A DNA stretch of 64,000 bases from the NCBI GenBank assembly GCA_034416335.1, contig DAOULV010000018.1, positions 124,001 to 188,000 of the forward strand. The letters are read 5' to 3'. Position numbers and translations under genes: made by a program. Shown here one piece after another: positions 1 through 9,226 of the stretch. The DNA is from MGML01 sp034416335 (GTDB lineage Bacteria > Chloroflexota > Dehalococcoidia > Dehalococcoidales > UBA2162). A model generated the notes under the pieces. The model did no database searches, was not told the DNA's origin, and saw only the letters and a list, made by a program, of their open reading frames with translations. Numbering within the stretch: position 1 is the first letter of the stretch; every line of letters begins with the position of its first letter.

Positions 1-2
1 AT

Positions 3-149
3 GCTGAATTCAACACATATCTGGAAGAATTGGAAAAAAACTATACCGAAACGCCCTATCAGGAACCATTCGACATTTCACCGGATGAAGCGGTAAGATT
101 CGCAGAAGAATTATTGAAAGACAACAGAGACCGTAACAAAGACCAATAA
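3..149 (+). CDS. 3' end of an unidentified gene (cut by window start)
   Basis: An open frame runs from base 3 to a TAA at 147-149 and gives 48 residues of an acidic C-terminus that ends KDNRDRNKDQ. No start lies in the window, so only the tail is seen. It contains a helix-like acidic stretch (DEAVRFAEELLKD) and no motif I can assign to a family. It is on the plus strand and converges with the minus-strand block that begins at 496. The frame could be chance, but its composition is protein-like and it ends cleanly before an AT-richer spacer. Confidence 0.5.
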   Translation, partial: AEFNTYLEELEKNYTETPYQEPFDISPDEAVRFAEELLKDNRDRNKDQ

Positions 150-495
150 CGAACTTCGATACTGAAAAACACCCGCAAGCCCTTAAATTGTTTCCGTACA
201 AACCGTCCTGTATTAATGTCAAAACCTTATTAAAACTAAAAGGAGGAGTAAACGACTTCTCCTCGTTAGGTTAACCGTTCAAACAATACTTCTTGATCAT
301 TCACTGTCAGAAACACAAAGTCTTACCTGATCAGCATAATGCTAACTAATCATATACCTGAAACGACACCATGTTTTACCCTTAATGTGTATTAGCATAT
401 GGACGGGAAGTTCGGTAGAATCCGATCCCACCGAACACGTGACTTTATGCAGAATTAGATTTTCACTGCTATTGGTTTGAGCTAGTGCTTTTGAC
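150..495. other. intergenic spacer, no gene seen
   Basis: This is a convergent spacer of about 350 bases between the partial plus-strand gene and the minus-strand amidohydrolase. It holds a short imperfect hairpin near 242-266 (GAGGAG paired with CTTCTCCTC) that could end the upstream gene. Short antisense frames here have no start context and no recognisable protein character. I see no RNA gene. Confidence 0.5.
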
Positions 496-1488
496 TTAAA
501 TCGGGATGCGCAGCAGTTTCCGGGCGTTGTCAACGAAGATTTTCTGCTTATCTTCATCGGCAATATCCATGGCATTTATGGCGTCGATTGTAGACCGATA
601 GCTTCGGCTGCCCCAGTAGGAGTCTCCCAGAGGGAGGTCGGCGCCAAAGACCAGTTTATCCGGGCCCCAGAAATCGTATGCCAGCATGAGGGCTGGAGTA
701 TTGCCGTGAATGGCAGTATCGTTGTAGAACATCTTATAGTATTCAAGGGGAGTCTTGTTGACGTTAGCCAGATATCTTGTCTGACTGCCGTAGTGCTGGT
801 ATATCCTCCCCGCATAGAACGAAACCATACCTCCGCAATGGTGAGTAACAATCTTCAGGCCGGGATATTTTTCAAGGATACCGCTGAAGATGATGCGGGT
901 CATGGCAACGGTAGTTTCGTATGGCCAGCCGAAATTACCGGCGATGTTATATTTCGATTCTTTTTCCGCTGCATAATCGGAAAATTCCGGTGGCCTCCAG
1001 GGATGAATATAAACAGGGAGGTCGTACCCGGCTATTTTATCCCAGAGGGGTAAAAATTCCGGTGCATCGAGAGGTTTGCCGTTTATATTGGAATGAACAT
1101 AAATGCCCCTGAAGCCCAATTCCCTGATAGCCCGGTCGGTCTCTTCCAGAGCAGCATCGATATTATTCATGGGTAAAAGTGCGATAGCCGCGACAAATTT
1201 TTCCCGGTATTTGTGGCAGAGTTCGGCCATTTCATCGTTAGCCATCTTTGCCAGCTCGACAGTTTGACTCTCATTTGCGAAATACTCGATGGGCGGTACA
1301 GGGCCGATGGTCAAGACCTGAACGACCTCGGGGAATTTATCCATAATTCGAAATCTTGTTTCCATGTCGTACAGAGGTACACACGGGCCAAGCATATTGT
1401 TATACATGGAGGGATATTTCTCCCGGATAAACTCGGTGTATCTGGGAGGGGAGATATGAGCGTAAGCGTCGAGAATAATCGAATTCAT
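496..1488 (-). CDS. amidohydrolase-2 family metal-dependent hydrolase/decarboxylase (ACMSD-like)
   Basis: A 330-residue protein with the TIM-barrel pattern of the amidohydrolase-2 family (ACMSD, gamma-resorcylate decarboxylase and relatives). Visible motifs are an N-terminal DAYAHIS, a mid-protein VYIHPWRP, VTHHCGGM and a C-terminal FGADLPLG, which match the metal-binding His and Asp positions. The first His of the usual HxH is a Tyr here, so metal binding may be changed. The ATG has AAGGAG about eight bases upstream. It lies downstream of the Sec-rhodanese gene on the same strand. Members usually act on carboxylated aromatics or lactones; the substrate here cannot be told. Confidence 0.85.
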   Translation of the reverse strand: MNSIILDAYAHISPPRYTEFIREKYPSMYNNMLGPCVPLYDMETRFRIMDKFPEVVQVLTIGPVPPIEYFANESQTVELAKMANDEMAELCHKYREKFVAAIALLPMNNIDAALEETDRAIRELGFRGIYVHSNINGKPLDAPEFLPLWDKIAGYDLPVYIHPWRPPEFSDYAAEKESKYNIAGNFGWPYETTVAMTRIIFSGILEKYPGLKIVTHHCGGMVSFYAGRIYQHYGSQTRYLANVNKTPLEYYKMFYNDTAIHGNTPALMLAYDFWGPDKLVFGADLPLGDSYWGSRSYRSTIDAINAMDIADEDKQKIFVDNARKLLRIPI

Positions 1489-1594
1489 TTTCCGTTCTCC
1501 TTTTTCTGTTCGTTAATTTCCTGTTACGTTTGAATCGTGTTAAAGGTTTGGTTTTACCGGTATATCACCTGTTGATTTATAATAAGAATCACCT

Positions 1595-2173
1595 CTACAG
1601 CTGGTCAACGATATCCGAAATATCAAGAGTTTCCTCCAGCGGATAACCGGCACCCGCCCAGGCATCATAACCACCCAACAGTACTCTTACATTTTCAAAT
1701 CCCTGCTCAATCAGTTTTTGTGCCGCACGGGCACTTGTCGCTTCATTCACTCAGCTTCAGTAAAGGATAAACAATTCCGCATCAGGTGGTTCCCATTCTC
1801 CGGCGGCTATCACAGACTCCGGTACCGATACAGCTCCTTTGATATGTGACAAATGGTAGTCTATTTCACTTCGGACATCAACAATAACAATATTCGCATC
1901 ATTTTCTGTTAATTGTAATAACTCATCGATTGTAATTCGAGCTACTTCCGTTGTACCTTGAGAAGGTTTCGACGATGATTCCTCCTCCGGGATAGTCTTT
2001 ACCTCTTCTTTTCCAGTTGTATTTTCCGCAACTGAAACTGTTTTTTCTTCCTGCGGTTGAACTGTCTCTTTCTTTTCCTCTGGTGTTGAGGTACAGGAGG
2101 ACAATAAAACAACCCATGATATTAAAACCATACCAATAACGGGCGCCAGGCGCCGGGCTTTATTCCTTCCCAT
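1595..2173 (-). CDS. lipoprotein rhodanese-domain selenoprotein with two in-frame UGA (Sec139, Sec141)
   Basis: Read through two UGA codons (complement 1757-1759 and 1751-1753), this is a 192-residue protein. It starts with a lipoprotein signal ending VLLSSC, followed by a Glu/Lys-rich linker to about residue 75. A rhodanese domain then runs from ITIDELLQL through VIVDVRSEIDYHLSHIKGA to GGYDAWAGAGYPLEE. Related secreted rhodaneses carry YCSCPNEATS at the active loop; here the codons give Y-U-S-U-V-NEATS, so both Cys positions are UGA. The frame after the UGAs keeps rhodanese sequence to a TAG. Decay by two nonsense mutations exactly at the two Cys codons is unlikely. Probable role: an exported sulfurtransferase or thiol/selenol redox protein. 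Confidence 0.82.
1720..1734 (-). promoter_or_regulatory. candidate bacterial SECIS hairpin of the rhodanese gene
   Basis: On the coding strand, GTGCC and GGCAC form a 5-bp stem around the loop CGTGC. The loop lies about 20-25 bases after the second UGA, inside the range where SelB-binding hairpins sit in bacteria. The fit is by eye; no folding energy was computed. Confidence 0.35.
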
Positions 2174-2305
2174 ACCTGTCGATAATCTCCTTCGGGCTTT
2201 TGAATAACCCGCATTATATCACTAGAGACATATGAATAACAGCAGCGATCGGGCTTGAAATTTTTATAAGTTAAATCTGATTGTCTTCAGGAGGGTCCCA
2301 TCGAA

Positions 2306-3064
2306 TCACCCGCGGCCAATAAACGGCATTTTGGTAGCCATAATAGTCAAAAATTGTACGTTAGCTTCGGACGGCAGATTTGCGATGTATAAGACGGCAC
2401 TGGCTACGTTGTCCACGTTCATCACTGCTTCCGGCTTTATCGTCCCGTCAGCCTGAGGGACTCCCGTAGTCATTCGTGTTGTAATTGTGGTCTGTGCGTT
2501 TCCAATGTCGATTTGACTGCAGGCGATATCGTACTTTCGACCGTCGAGAGCGGCACTCTTTGTAAGTCCGGTTACCCCGTGTTTGGACGCCGTATAAGGT
2601 GCTGAATTCGGACGAGGCGAATATGCTGAAACCGAACCGTTATTGATTATGCGCCCTCCCATCGGATCCTGGTCTTTCATAACACGAAACGCTTCCCGGA
2701 CGCACAGAAACATACCTGTCAAATTTGTATCAACAACAGTCTTCCACTGTTCAAAAGTAATATCTTCCAGGGCAACAGAAGGAGCAAAAGCTCCTGCATT
2801 ATTAAAGACAACATCGATTCTACCAAAGGCTTCCTTTGCTTTGGAGAAAAGGTTCGCAACCTGTTCGGGTATGGTAACGTCTGTCGGTATAGCTACGGCA
2901 TGTTTTGAATTGTCACCAGCCATTTTTATTGTTTCTTCCAGGGCGGGAAGGCGACGTCCGGCTAAGGCAACCCGATAGCCATCATTTAAGAAAGCAAGTG
3001 TCGTTGATCTGCCGATTCCGCTTCCCGCTCCTGTGATAACCGCTACTTTACCACTCTGATTCAC
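2306..3064 (-). CDS. short-chain dehydrogenase/reductase
   Basis: A 252-residue classical SDR. The N-terminal Rossmann motif GAGSGIG, NNAGAF in the middle and the active-site YTASK (Y-x3-K, with an upstream Ser) are all present. It starts at GTG with GGGAG/GGAGGT upstream. It lies between an aldo/keto reductase and the Sec-rhodanese on the same strand, in a group headed by a UGSC-like selenoprotein. Members reduce or oxidise alcohol/ketone groups with NAD(P)H; the substrate is not visible in the sequence. The C-terminal tail is slightly unusual (FLTIMATKMPFIGRG) but complete. Confidence 0.9.
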   Translation of the reverse strand: MNQSGKVAVITGAGSGIGRSTTLAFLNDGYRVALAGRRLPALEETIKMAGDNSKHAVAIPTDVTIPEQVANLFSKAKEAFGRIDVVFNNAGAFAPSVALEDITFEQWKTVVDTNLTGMFLCVREAFRVMKDQDPMGGRIINNGSVSAYSPRPNSAPYTASKHGVTGLTKSAALDGRKYDIACSQIDIGNAQTTITTRMTTGVPQADGTIKPEAVMNVDNVASAVLYIANLPSEANVQFLTIMATKMPFIGRG

Positions 3065-3141
3065 TCCCGTACCTCCGTAAAATTATTCCCGGTAATCAGG
3101 GATTTTTCCAGATACTCAACTTGTATACCCATATATTGTAT

Positions 3142-4149
3142 TTAACTACCGAAATCAGTTGCCCACAGTTTTTTAAGAGATTCGAGCGTTGTTTCCGGTA
3201 TCGGTTTTTTCCCGGAACACGCGGCTGCTTCCGATATCTGCGAGTTATTCGAGTAACCGACCAGGACAGTACTTACATTCGGATTATCGAGAGCAAACCT
3301 TACGGCTGCCTGAGGGATGCTTGTTAGGTCGTCCGAAAGCATAAAATCAAGCTTGCCTGCACGCGCTTCATCATCTTTATATTCCGAACCGGGAGCCAGG
3401 CCTCCTCCTATGGAAGGGGCGGCATGACCGGTACGCGCCACGGCTCCTCCAAGCGCCCCTCCCGCCATCACCCTGATTATCACGACTCCCATACCATTAT
3501 CAGCAGCTGTACTAATAAGCTGCCGGAAATCCTGTCCCGAGAATCCGGACGGTACAGCTATGCCGGCGCTTGGATTGAGCAGGTTATAATAGCATTGCAC
3601 CAGGTCGAAACGTCCGCTCTGAGCCACCTTATGGAGGGCATCGGTTTCACCCAGACCGGTGAATCCTAAAAAGCGTACCAGTCCCTGAGACCGGATATTC
3701 TCGAATACATCGGCAACTCCGTTTGGGCCCAATACTTCATCCAGACTTAATCTCCAATTTCGACCTGTACCGGCGGAGTCCAGAGATACGGGTGTATGAA
3801 GCTGAAAAACATCCACGTAATCGCGTCCGAGACGATTCAGGCTTGTCTCCAGAGATTTCCTGATACAGCTATCGATATCTTTCGCATCTTCAATCCCGAT
3901 GCCTACTTTGGTGGCCACCGATACATCGTCATTGATATGTTTTAACGCTTTTCCGAGGTTTATTTCCGATTGACCGTTGCCATAAGCAGGGGCGGTGTCG
4001 AAATAGTTAATACCCAGTTTTAAAGCAAGCTCCAGTGCTTCAAGCTGTTCCTGTTCCGTCCCCCGGACCATCAAGCCGCCTACATTGCCGCATCCAAATC
4101 CGATTTCAGATACGCGTAATCCGGTTTTCCCGAGTTTGCGATACTCCAC
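3142..4149 (-). CDS. aldo/keto reductase
   Basis: A 335-residue AKR-family TIM barrel. The catalytic tetrad can be followed: FDTAPAYGNG gives Asp and Tyr, VATKVG gives Lys, and FQLHTP gives His. The start is GTG at 4149 with a strong GAGGAGGTG site. It follows the UGSC-like selenoprotein gene by 43 bases and precedes an SDR, so co-transcription is likely. It resembles the AKR5/AKR11-type pyridoxal or L-galactose dehydrogenase-like group, but the substrate is unknown. Expected activity is NADPH-dependent carbonyl reduction in the cytoplasm. Confidence 0.9.
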   Translation of the reverse strand: MEYRKLGKTGLRVSEIGFGCGNVGGLMVRGTEQEQLEALELALKLGINYFDTAPAYGNGQSEINLGKALKHINDDVSVATKVGIGIEDAKDIDSCIRKSLETSLNRLGRDYVDVFQLHTPVSLDSAGTGRNWRLSLDEVLGPNGVADVFENIRSQGLVRFLGFTGLGETDALHKVAQSGRFDLVQCYYNLLNPSAGIAVPSGFSGQDFRQLISTAADNGMGVVIIRVMAGGALGGAVARTGHAAPSIGGGLAPGSEYKDDEARAGKLDFMLSDDLTSIPQAAVRFALDNPNVSTVLVGYSNNSQISEAAACSGKKPIPETTLESLKKLWATDFGS

Positions 4150-4192
4150 AATTCACCTCCTCAAAGATTATAGATATAGTCTCAGCCGGAAG

Positions 4193-5941
4193 CTATTTCC
4201 AGACATCTATACTGAAGGGTGTACCCCTTCCTCCGGCTAGCTGTACGCAGGCTTCTTCCTGTCCGCCGCCGATTACTATACAGAACTCGCCTGGACTATC
4301 GCCGGCAGCCGGTACCATATAATCATCTGGCAGTTCCTTCCAGGGTTTCCCGGAAGTCTTCTCAATGCCGGTCCAGCCGTTTCTCGCATAATCAGGCCAC
4401 GACCGACCCCTGTATTTCTTGAGAGGTTCGAAGCCCTTCTCCCAGAGATACTTGTATACGTCGTCCTTGGACTTGAACCCGAGGTCCACCAGATGCTGTG
4501 CCATTTCGGGGACCATGACTATCGTCCAGGCCCCTTCGCGCCCCGCGTACAGTTCCGGTACCAGGTAGTCCAGCCAGTTGTGCGGACCGGGAGTACCCTT
4601 GACGTCGAACTTCCTGGCAATACCACCGTGACCGCTTTTCTGGAGAGCCCGGTAACCTCCCGGTGAGAACTGGGAACCGAGTATACCGCCGGTAATCATC
4701 TGGACCATCACGATGTTTTCATCTTTCCTGAAGCCGTACTCCTCATTGAGTCCTTTCCAGCCGGGCGGCAGACCTTCGACATTCTCGGCGTAGGCGACGC
4801 CGCCGTTGTTCAGCGGGCTTCCCAGGCAGCCCATCCGGTTAACTCCGGGTACTGCTCCGCCTAAGTTGATAGCCATCAGCTGGTAGGCTCGTCCGATGGG
4901 TGAATTAGCGATACTGCCGGGTCCGAACATGCCGCAGCCGGTGTTCATACCTATTTCCTTGACGATAGGACCGGAGACGCATACTGCCTGACTGGGAAAG
5001 TTGGTCGTGCTGATTGGACATCCCGACTGGGCTATAGCCAGTACGATGGGGAGGTGTTCGGGTCGACATCCTGCCATCACAGCATTCACTGCCACCTGTT
5101 CGACGGTTGCAGTTCTCTGTAACGGCTGGAACCGGATTATTTCACCTTTCCGCTCGAGAGTTTCCCAGGCGATACCTACGGTCGTAAGGTCAGCCTGGCG
5201 TGTCAGCACCTCGTCCGGTACATGACTTGTCCCGGTAAGCATCCATTCTACTTTTTCCTCGGTGGGGACTACTATCGGGAAGCCGTCGGTGTATTTGGCA
5301 ATAGGCGCTTCAACGGGGAGAGGAATCCACTCGGTCTGCTGGTAGAAGTCCTGGGCTTCTTCGAGTGTACCTTCGAAGATAATTCTCTGCTGGGGGATGG
5401 TGTATACTCCGCTTTCTTTCTCTTCGTCGTTCAAAGGCCTGAGTAATTCCTGAAGCATCGGTTCGACTAAGGAATCAACATCTTCCGGTCCCGGAAGTGT
5501 GCGTGACGCATGAAGATATCTGATTTTGGGTACCCCGTTGACCAGGGCTTCCTGTTTGACCATCTGTTCCTGGTCTTCGAGGTCTACTACGACGGTGCGG
5601 ATACCGGCTTTTTCCAGTTTGGCCAGATAAGGCAACTGCCTCCATACGGCACCGCTTCACCAGCATATCGCCTGTACGAGCGCGTCCGCCGTCTTCATTT
5701 CTTCGTCGGACAACTTTACCGGGACCGTGGTATACGTTTTTTTAATTTTCCAGTTAACGTTCGGGTAGTCGCTCTTAAGTTTTTTCTCCAGGGGGATAGT
5801 AATATCGGGTTCGCCGGTGATACTTAAAATAATCTCTTTGCCATCGAGAGTATCGAGTCGCGGTGCGAGAGGAAATGTTTTGATGGGCAACTGCATTCCC
5901 ACCGGATTAAGGCATTTGTATATTCTGTCTTTTTCTGCCAT
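4193..5941 (-). CDS. UGSC-like selenoprotein, paralogue 1 (Sec95, motif CWUSGA)
   Basis: With the UGA at complement 5657-5659 read as Sec, this is one 582-residue protein. Residues 1-130 form a UGSC-like thiol/selenol domain (CLNPVGMQ, PRLDTLDGKEI, then QAICW-U-SGAV and QLPYLAKLEKAGIRT). Residues about 150-582 form a large conserved domain shared with the genes at 12077 and 54859: NAVMAGCRPEHLPIVLAIA, GPIVKEIGMN, SGHGGIARKF and a TPGPHNW stretch. Function is unknown. The Cys two residues before Sec could form a selenenylsulfide. The ATG uses AAAGGAG embedded in the end of the flavin reductase gene two bases upstream, so the two are probably translationally coupled. Confidence 0.85.
5637..5651 (-). 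promoter_or_regulatory. candidate SECIS hairpin, UGSC-like gene 1
   Basis: On the coding strand, TGCC pairs with GGCA around the loop GTATGGA, whose GG lies about 14 bases after the UGA. The stem is short. A competing inverted repeat (AGGCA/TGCCT) overlaps it, so the assignment is tentative. Confidence 0.25.
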
Positions 5942-5943
5942 GA

Positions 5944-6516
5944 TTATACTCCTTTCAATTCTCTCCCTATCCCGAAAGCTTTACCGATGGAGTTTCCAAT
6001 CAACGTATATTCTCCCGCTTCCAGGTTGAATACCATCGGATTGATTTTTCTGATATCTGGTTTACCTTCTACCAGACAATCTTCGTTAATGTACGTACCT
6101 TTTACTTCACCGATAATGAATGCATGGCTTCCAAGGTCCAGAATATCAGCGACGCTGCACTCAAGGTTGATCGGGCATTGTTCGATTAGTGGAGCTGTCT
6201 CCAACTCACCGTAAAATATTGTGAAATTGCAGTCTTTTACCTTATCTCTCGTCCTGCCGGATACGATCCCGCAATAATCGGTTTCCCTGATCAGGTCTGC
6301 CGAAGGCGTATTGATGGAGAAGGTGAAATTTTGTTTTATACCTTGCAGCGTATATTGATGATGTCTTATCGGGATGCCAATCATCGGAGGATCGGCATTT
6401 GTTACACCACCTCCGCCGACAGCCATGAAATTGGCTTTCCCTTCGACATTCGCTCCGACAAGCAGAGCAGGACGTGGATACATCCACCTTGCCGGGTCCA
6501 TTTTTAACTTTGCCAT
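5944..6516 (-). CDS. flavin reductase-like (FMN-binding split barrel) protein
   Basis: A 190-residue protein with the features of the flavin-reductase-like FMN-binding split barrel family: an N-terminal RPALLVGANVEGKANFMAVG, a middle FSINTPSADL, and HAFIIGEVKGTY with a C-terminal LEAGEYTLIG. Its ATG at 6516 follows AGGGGGA. It sits two bases upstream of the first UGSC-like selenoprotein gene with its end overlapping that gene's ribosome site, which points to a linked redox function. Family members bind FMN and either pass electrons from NAD(P)H or act as flavoredoxins; which applies here cannot be decided. Confidence 0.85.
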   Translation of the reverse strand: MAKLKMDPARWMYPRPALLVGANVEGKANFMAVGGGGVTNADPPMIGIPIRHHQYTLQGIKQNFTFSINTPSADLIRETDYCGIVSGRTRDKVKDCNFTIFYGELETAPLIEQCPINLECSVADILDLGSHAFIIGEVKGTYINEDCLVEGKPDIRKINPMVFNLEAGEYTLIGNSIGKAFGIGRELKGV

Positions 6517-6573
6517 ATCTGGTCCCCCTTTACCGGTATCTGCAGAGTTTTATATATGACATAATGTTGTATT

Positions 6574-7407
6574 TCAGGATGAAGACGGAAACCACTTCAC
6601 CTTTCTGAACTGTATCAGGTTTTCTGAAATGTAATTAAGCGGTTTTACCGCCATTTCGAACTGCTCGTGGAGCTGTCGCATAATTCCGTTCAGGCCCGCC
6701 GCCGACGCGTCTTTATGCTCTCCGGCTAGTTTGTAGAATCTTTTACCTTCTTCAACATATTCCTGTGCAGAGCGTCTAGCTTTCCCGAACATCCCGGAAT
6801 TTCCCGATTTAGAGAAAGGGCTGTTCAGTACGGGATTGACGTATTCGGGGAAAATTCCCAGTAAAAACAGGCTTAAATCGGCAATTCTTTTGTATACATT
6901 AAATCGTGAATCTTCATCAATCGTTTTACAATATCTCATCAGACTATCAATATCCATATCATTAAATCTTATTCTTCGCCAGATTCCTTTCCTGACTCTA
7001 ACCGGTATAGTGTAACTCTGGATCCTGGTAAAAGAAGTAAGCATACCGGCTAAATATCTTATAAGCTCCTTGTTTCGCATGAAATCAACGACATCCCGAC
7101 TATCGAATACGGGCACCTTCATTGAAGATGATCTTTCAATCGTATAACTGCGGTTTTCAAGCTCGAAGCGTGCCGTCCTGAGCAGTATTTCGAAGAGGAA
7201 TCCGGGTGTGATATTTACCGTCAATTCTTTTTCATCGAGGAGCATAATGCGGTGGAAGACTCTCAGTGCTCCTTGTTCCATCATACTCTCAATGAATTCG
7301 GGATCACTCGAAATTGAGTCTATCTTTCTCAGCAGCTCAGGATTGATTGTACTGATTAAGAAACGGATATCACCGTATGATAGTTCCGGAGTTAAAGGAG
7401 AATGCAA
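6574..7407 (-). CDS. hypothetical protein, 277 aa
   Basis: I do not recognise this protein. It starts at TTG (7407) with AGGAG about eight bases upstream and is mostly predicted helix (ELLRKIDSISS, LIRYLAGMLTSFTRI, ADLSLFLLGIFPEYV), with no signal peptide and no metal or nucleotide motif. A Lys/Arg-rich stretch follows GMFGKARRSAQEYVEEG. It stands alone between the flavin-reductase group and a cupin gene. The length and healthy coding composition argue that it is real. The long helical build could suit a regulatory or scaffold protein, but that is a guess. Confidence 0.7.
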   Translation of the reverse strand: MHSPLTPELSYGDIRFLISTINPELLRKIDSISSDPEFIESMMEQGALRVFHRIMLLDEKELTVNITPGFLFEILLRTARFELENRSYTIERSSSMKVPVFDSRDVVDFMRNKELIRYLAGMLTSFTRIQSYTIPVRVRKGIWRRIRFNDMDIDSLMRYCKTIDEDSRFNVYKRIADLSLFLLGIFPEYVNPVLNSPFSKSGNSGMFGKARRSAQEYVEEGKRFYKLAGEHKDASAAGLNGIMRQLHEQFEMAVKPLNYISENLIQFRKVKWFPSSS

Positions 7408-7518
7408 TTTAAAATCTCCTGATGAATCTTGTGAATGCGTTAATGACCATATTCTATTTATGCTGAATCAGCACGTCAAGCTGAGATACGGTAATAATTG
7501 GTCTGCGTATTATTTTTA

Positions 7519-7968
7519 TTAAACATATCCTGCGGGATTTGCCTGATCGAGATTACCCGCGCCCAGAACTATCGCCATCTGTATGTGAGGGCTGCTAACA
7601 GACTTCCATGTTACCGGACCGTGCTTAATACCCTTTGGTACATATAATGCTGATGATTTATCTATGGTAAGTTTTTCTCCTTCGACATCGAACTCTATTT
7701 CAGCCCCGAGGTTTTCGGGATTCCGAGGATCGGCACCAATATGCAGAACTACTTCATCATAATCAGCATGTGAATGAGCCAGGATGTGGGGATTCGGATC
7801 GGGGACATCCCACACCCAGCCAAATTCAATATAGACGTTGCTTCCCGGAACAAGTTCGTTACTCATATACGTCAGGGTAGGATTTGTGCGACCTCTAATT
7901 CCCGCTCCGGCGTTTACCTCACGCGCGGGAGTTTTTACCAGATAATTGTTGTAAGAGAAACCTGCCAT
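7519..7968 (-). CDS. cupin-fold protein
   Basis: A 149-residue single-domain cupin-like protein. The metal-binding pattern is visible as HSHADYDEVV in the first conserved box and VPKGIKHGPVTW in the second, giving His/His/Asp-Glu/His ligands. The ATG follows GGAGGGG. It is monocistronic as far as can be seen, with an AT-rich spacer upstream. Similar small proteins occur near aromatic-degradation genes, where they act as isomerases, lyases or dioxygenase-like enzymes or only bind ligand. The reaction is not inferable from sequence alone. Confidence 0.75.
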   Translation of the reverse strand: MAGFSYNNYLVKTPAREVNAGAGIRGRTNPTLTYMSNELVPGSNVYIEFGWVWDVPDPNPHILAHSHADYDEVVLHIGADPRNPENLGAEIEFDVEGEKLTIDKSSALYVPKGIKHGPVTWKSVSSPHIQMAIVLGAGNLDQANPAGYV

Positions 7969-8257
7969 TTTACCCCTCCTTTAACATTTTTCTAAAGACC
8001 GCATTTTGATTACTGGAAAGTATAACATCACAACTCATTTATATCTGCCCTGTTAAATCCATCAGACTTGAGAGAATAACTTTATTTCATAACAGGTGTT
8101 AAATCCCCGCACACATTACAATGTCATACTTTTGTAATTATTTCCATCCTCATTTTATGACTTCGTTATCAACTGCTGGCTATGATAATTGAAAGCAGAA
8201 ATTTCGGTTATTTGCCGGAATATCTGTCGGGGTTTATATAAAAGGAGTGTAAGAATC

Positions 8258-8680
8258 GTGGCGATAACACAGGAAAAGTTAATCGAACTACTGAATATGG
8301 ACCTGTCCAAGGAGTACACCGCTATGGTGCAATATGTCCAGCATAGCGGCGTGATGACCGGCGCCGAGTACGGCGATATTATCAAGGAACTTAAAATTCA
8401 TGCTTCCGAGGAATTACAGCACGCCCTGATACTGGCCGACCAGATTGATTATCTGGGTGGTTTTCCCGCGGTCGATGTGCCGCCGGCGGCGGTGTCGAAG
8501 GAGAACAAAGAAATGCTGGAGCAGGACCTTACCGGAGAGGAAGATGCTATCAACCGTTATAAGACACGTATTGTGCAGGCTGAAGAATTGATGGAACTTG
8601 CGCTTGCTCAGAAATTGAGAGAAATCCTCAGTGTCGAACAGGAACATGCCATGGATCTGAAGAACGCACTGGGTCGCTAA
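8258..8680 (+). CDS. ferritin-like (bacterioferritin-type) protein
   Basis: The likely start is GTG at 8258, seven bases after AAGGAG, giving 140 residues (the frame is open farther upstream but without a ribosome site). Iron ligands of a four-helix ferritin-like fold can be seen: an early Glu (SKEYTAMVQY), EELQH, EEDAINRYK and EQEHAMD. It resembles the bacterioferritin/Dps-like di-iron group rather than rubrerythrin, since no rubredoxin CxxC domain follows. Expected role is iron storage or peroxide detoxification in the cytoplasm. A weak hairpin lies just downstream near 8703-8750. Confidence 0.85.
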   Translation: MAITQEKLIELLNMDLSKEYTAMVQYVQHSGVMTGAEYGDIIKELKIHASEELQHALILADQIDYLGGFPAVDVPPAAVSKENKEMLEQDLTGEEDAINRYKTRIVQAEELMELALAQKLREILSVEQEHAMDLKNALGR

Positions 8681-8774
8681 TAATCACATACTATAAAAGC
8701 GACTGAGGCTTAGGACAGAGCAGCTTCGTCCCGTGTGCGGCTGAGTCTTTATAGCAGACTCACAAGTCTCTACC

Positions 8775-9164
8775 TTATCTCTTGCCAGTTTTAGTCGGTT
8801 TTGCTTTGGCTAGATTATGTTCTACTCCAAAACGGATAATAGACTTCAACGCGCTCTCGTTGAGCTTGTCTCCCTCAGAAAGGTCAATCGCGCGCCACTT
8901 CTTACCGCCAAGCCCATTGTTGAACAGCTTGTCCGGGTCGGGAAGGCTGGCGTCTTCGTTAAATGTCAGCTTCACTTTATTCTTGAGAACGGTTACGACG
9001 CAGATTATCCCACTGTGTGAAAAGACCGGCGAGCCCATCCATTTCCACTCCTCAATTATCTCCGGGTCAGCATCGTAGATAATATTACGAATTCCAGCAA
9101 CGGTTTCGCCCCGCCAGTCAGAGGTCCTGGCAATCAGATCGTCAATTTGTTCACTTGCATTCAT
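8775..9164 (-). CDS. DUF1801 (YdhG-like) family protein
   Basis: A 129-residue protein matching the DUF1801 pattern: IDDLIARTSDWRGETVAGIRN near the start, then EEWKWMGSPVFSHSGIICVV, KLTFNEDASLPDPDKLFN and a C-terminal IRFGVEHNLAKAK with a basic tail. The fold is related to frataxin/YdhG; function is not known. It converges with the ferritin-like gene upstream and is followed by a NifU-like gene on the same strand. Nothing suggests that it belongs to a catabolic operon. Confidence 0.85.
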   Translation of the reverse strand: MNASEQIDDLIARTSDWRGETVAGIRNIIYDADPEIIEEWKWMGSPVFSHSGIICVVTVLKNKVKLTFNEDASLPDPDKLFNNGLGGKKWRAIDLSEGDKLNESALKSIIRFGVEHNLAKAKPTKTGKR

Positions 9165-9226
9165 TGCTGTTCCTACCTGACATTTTTATTATTGATATAA
9201 GGTTGGAGGAGATTAACGTTAACTAG

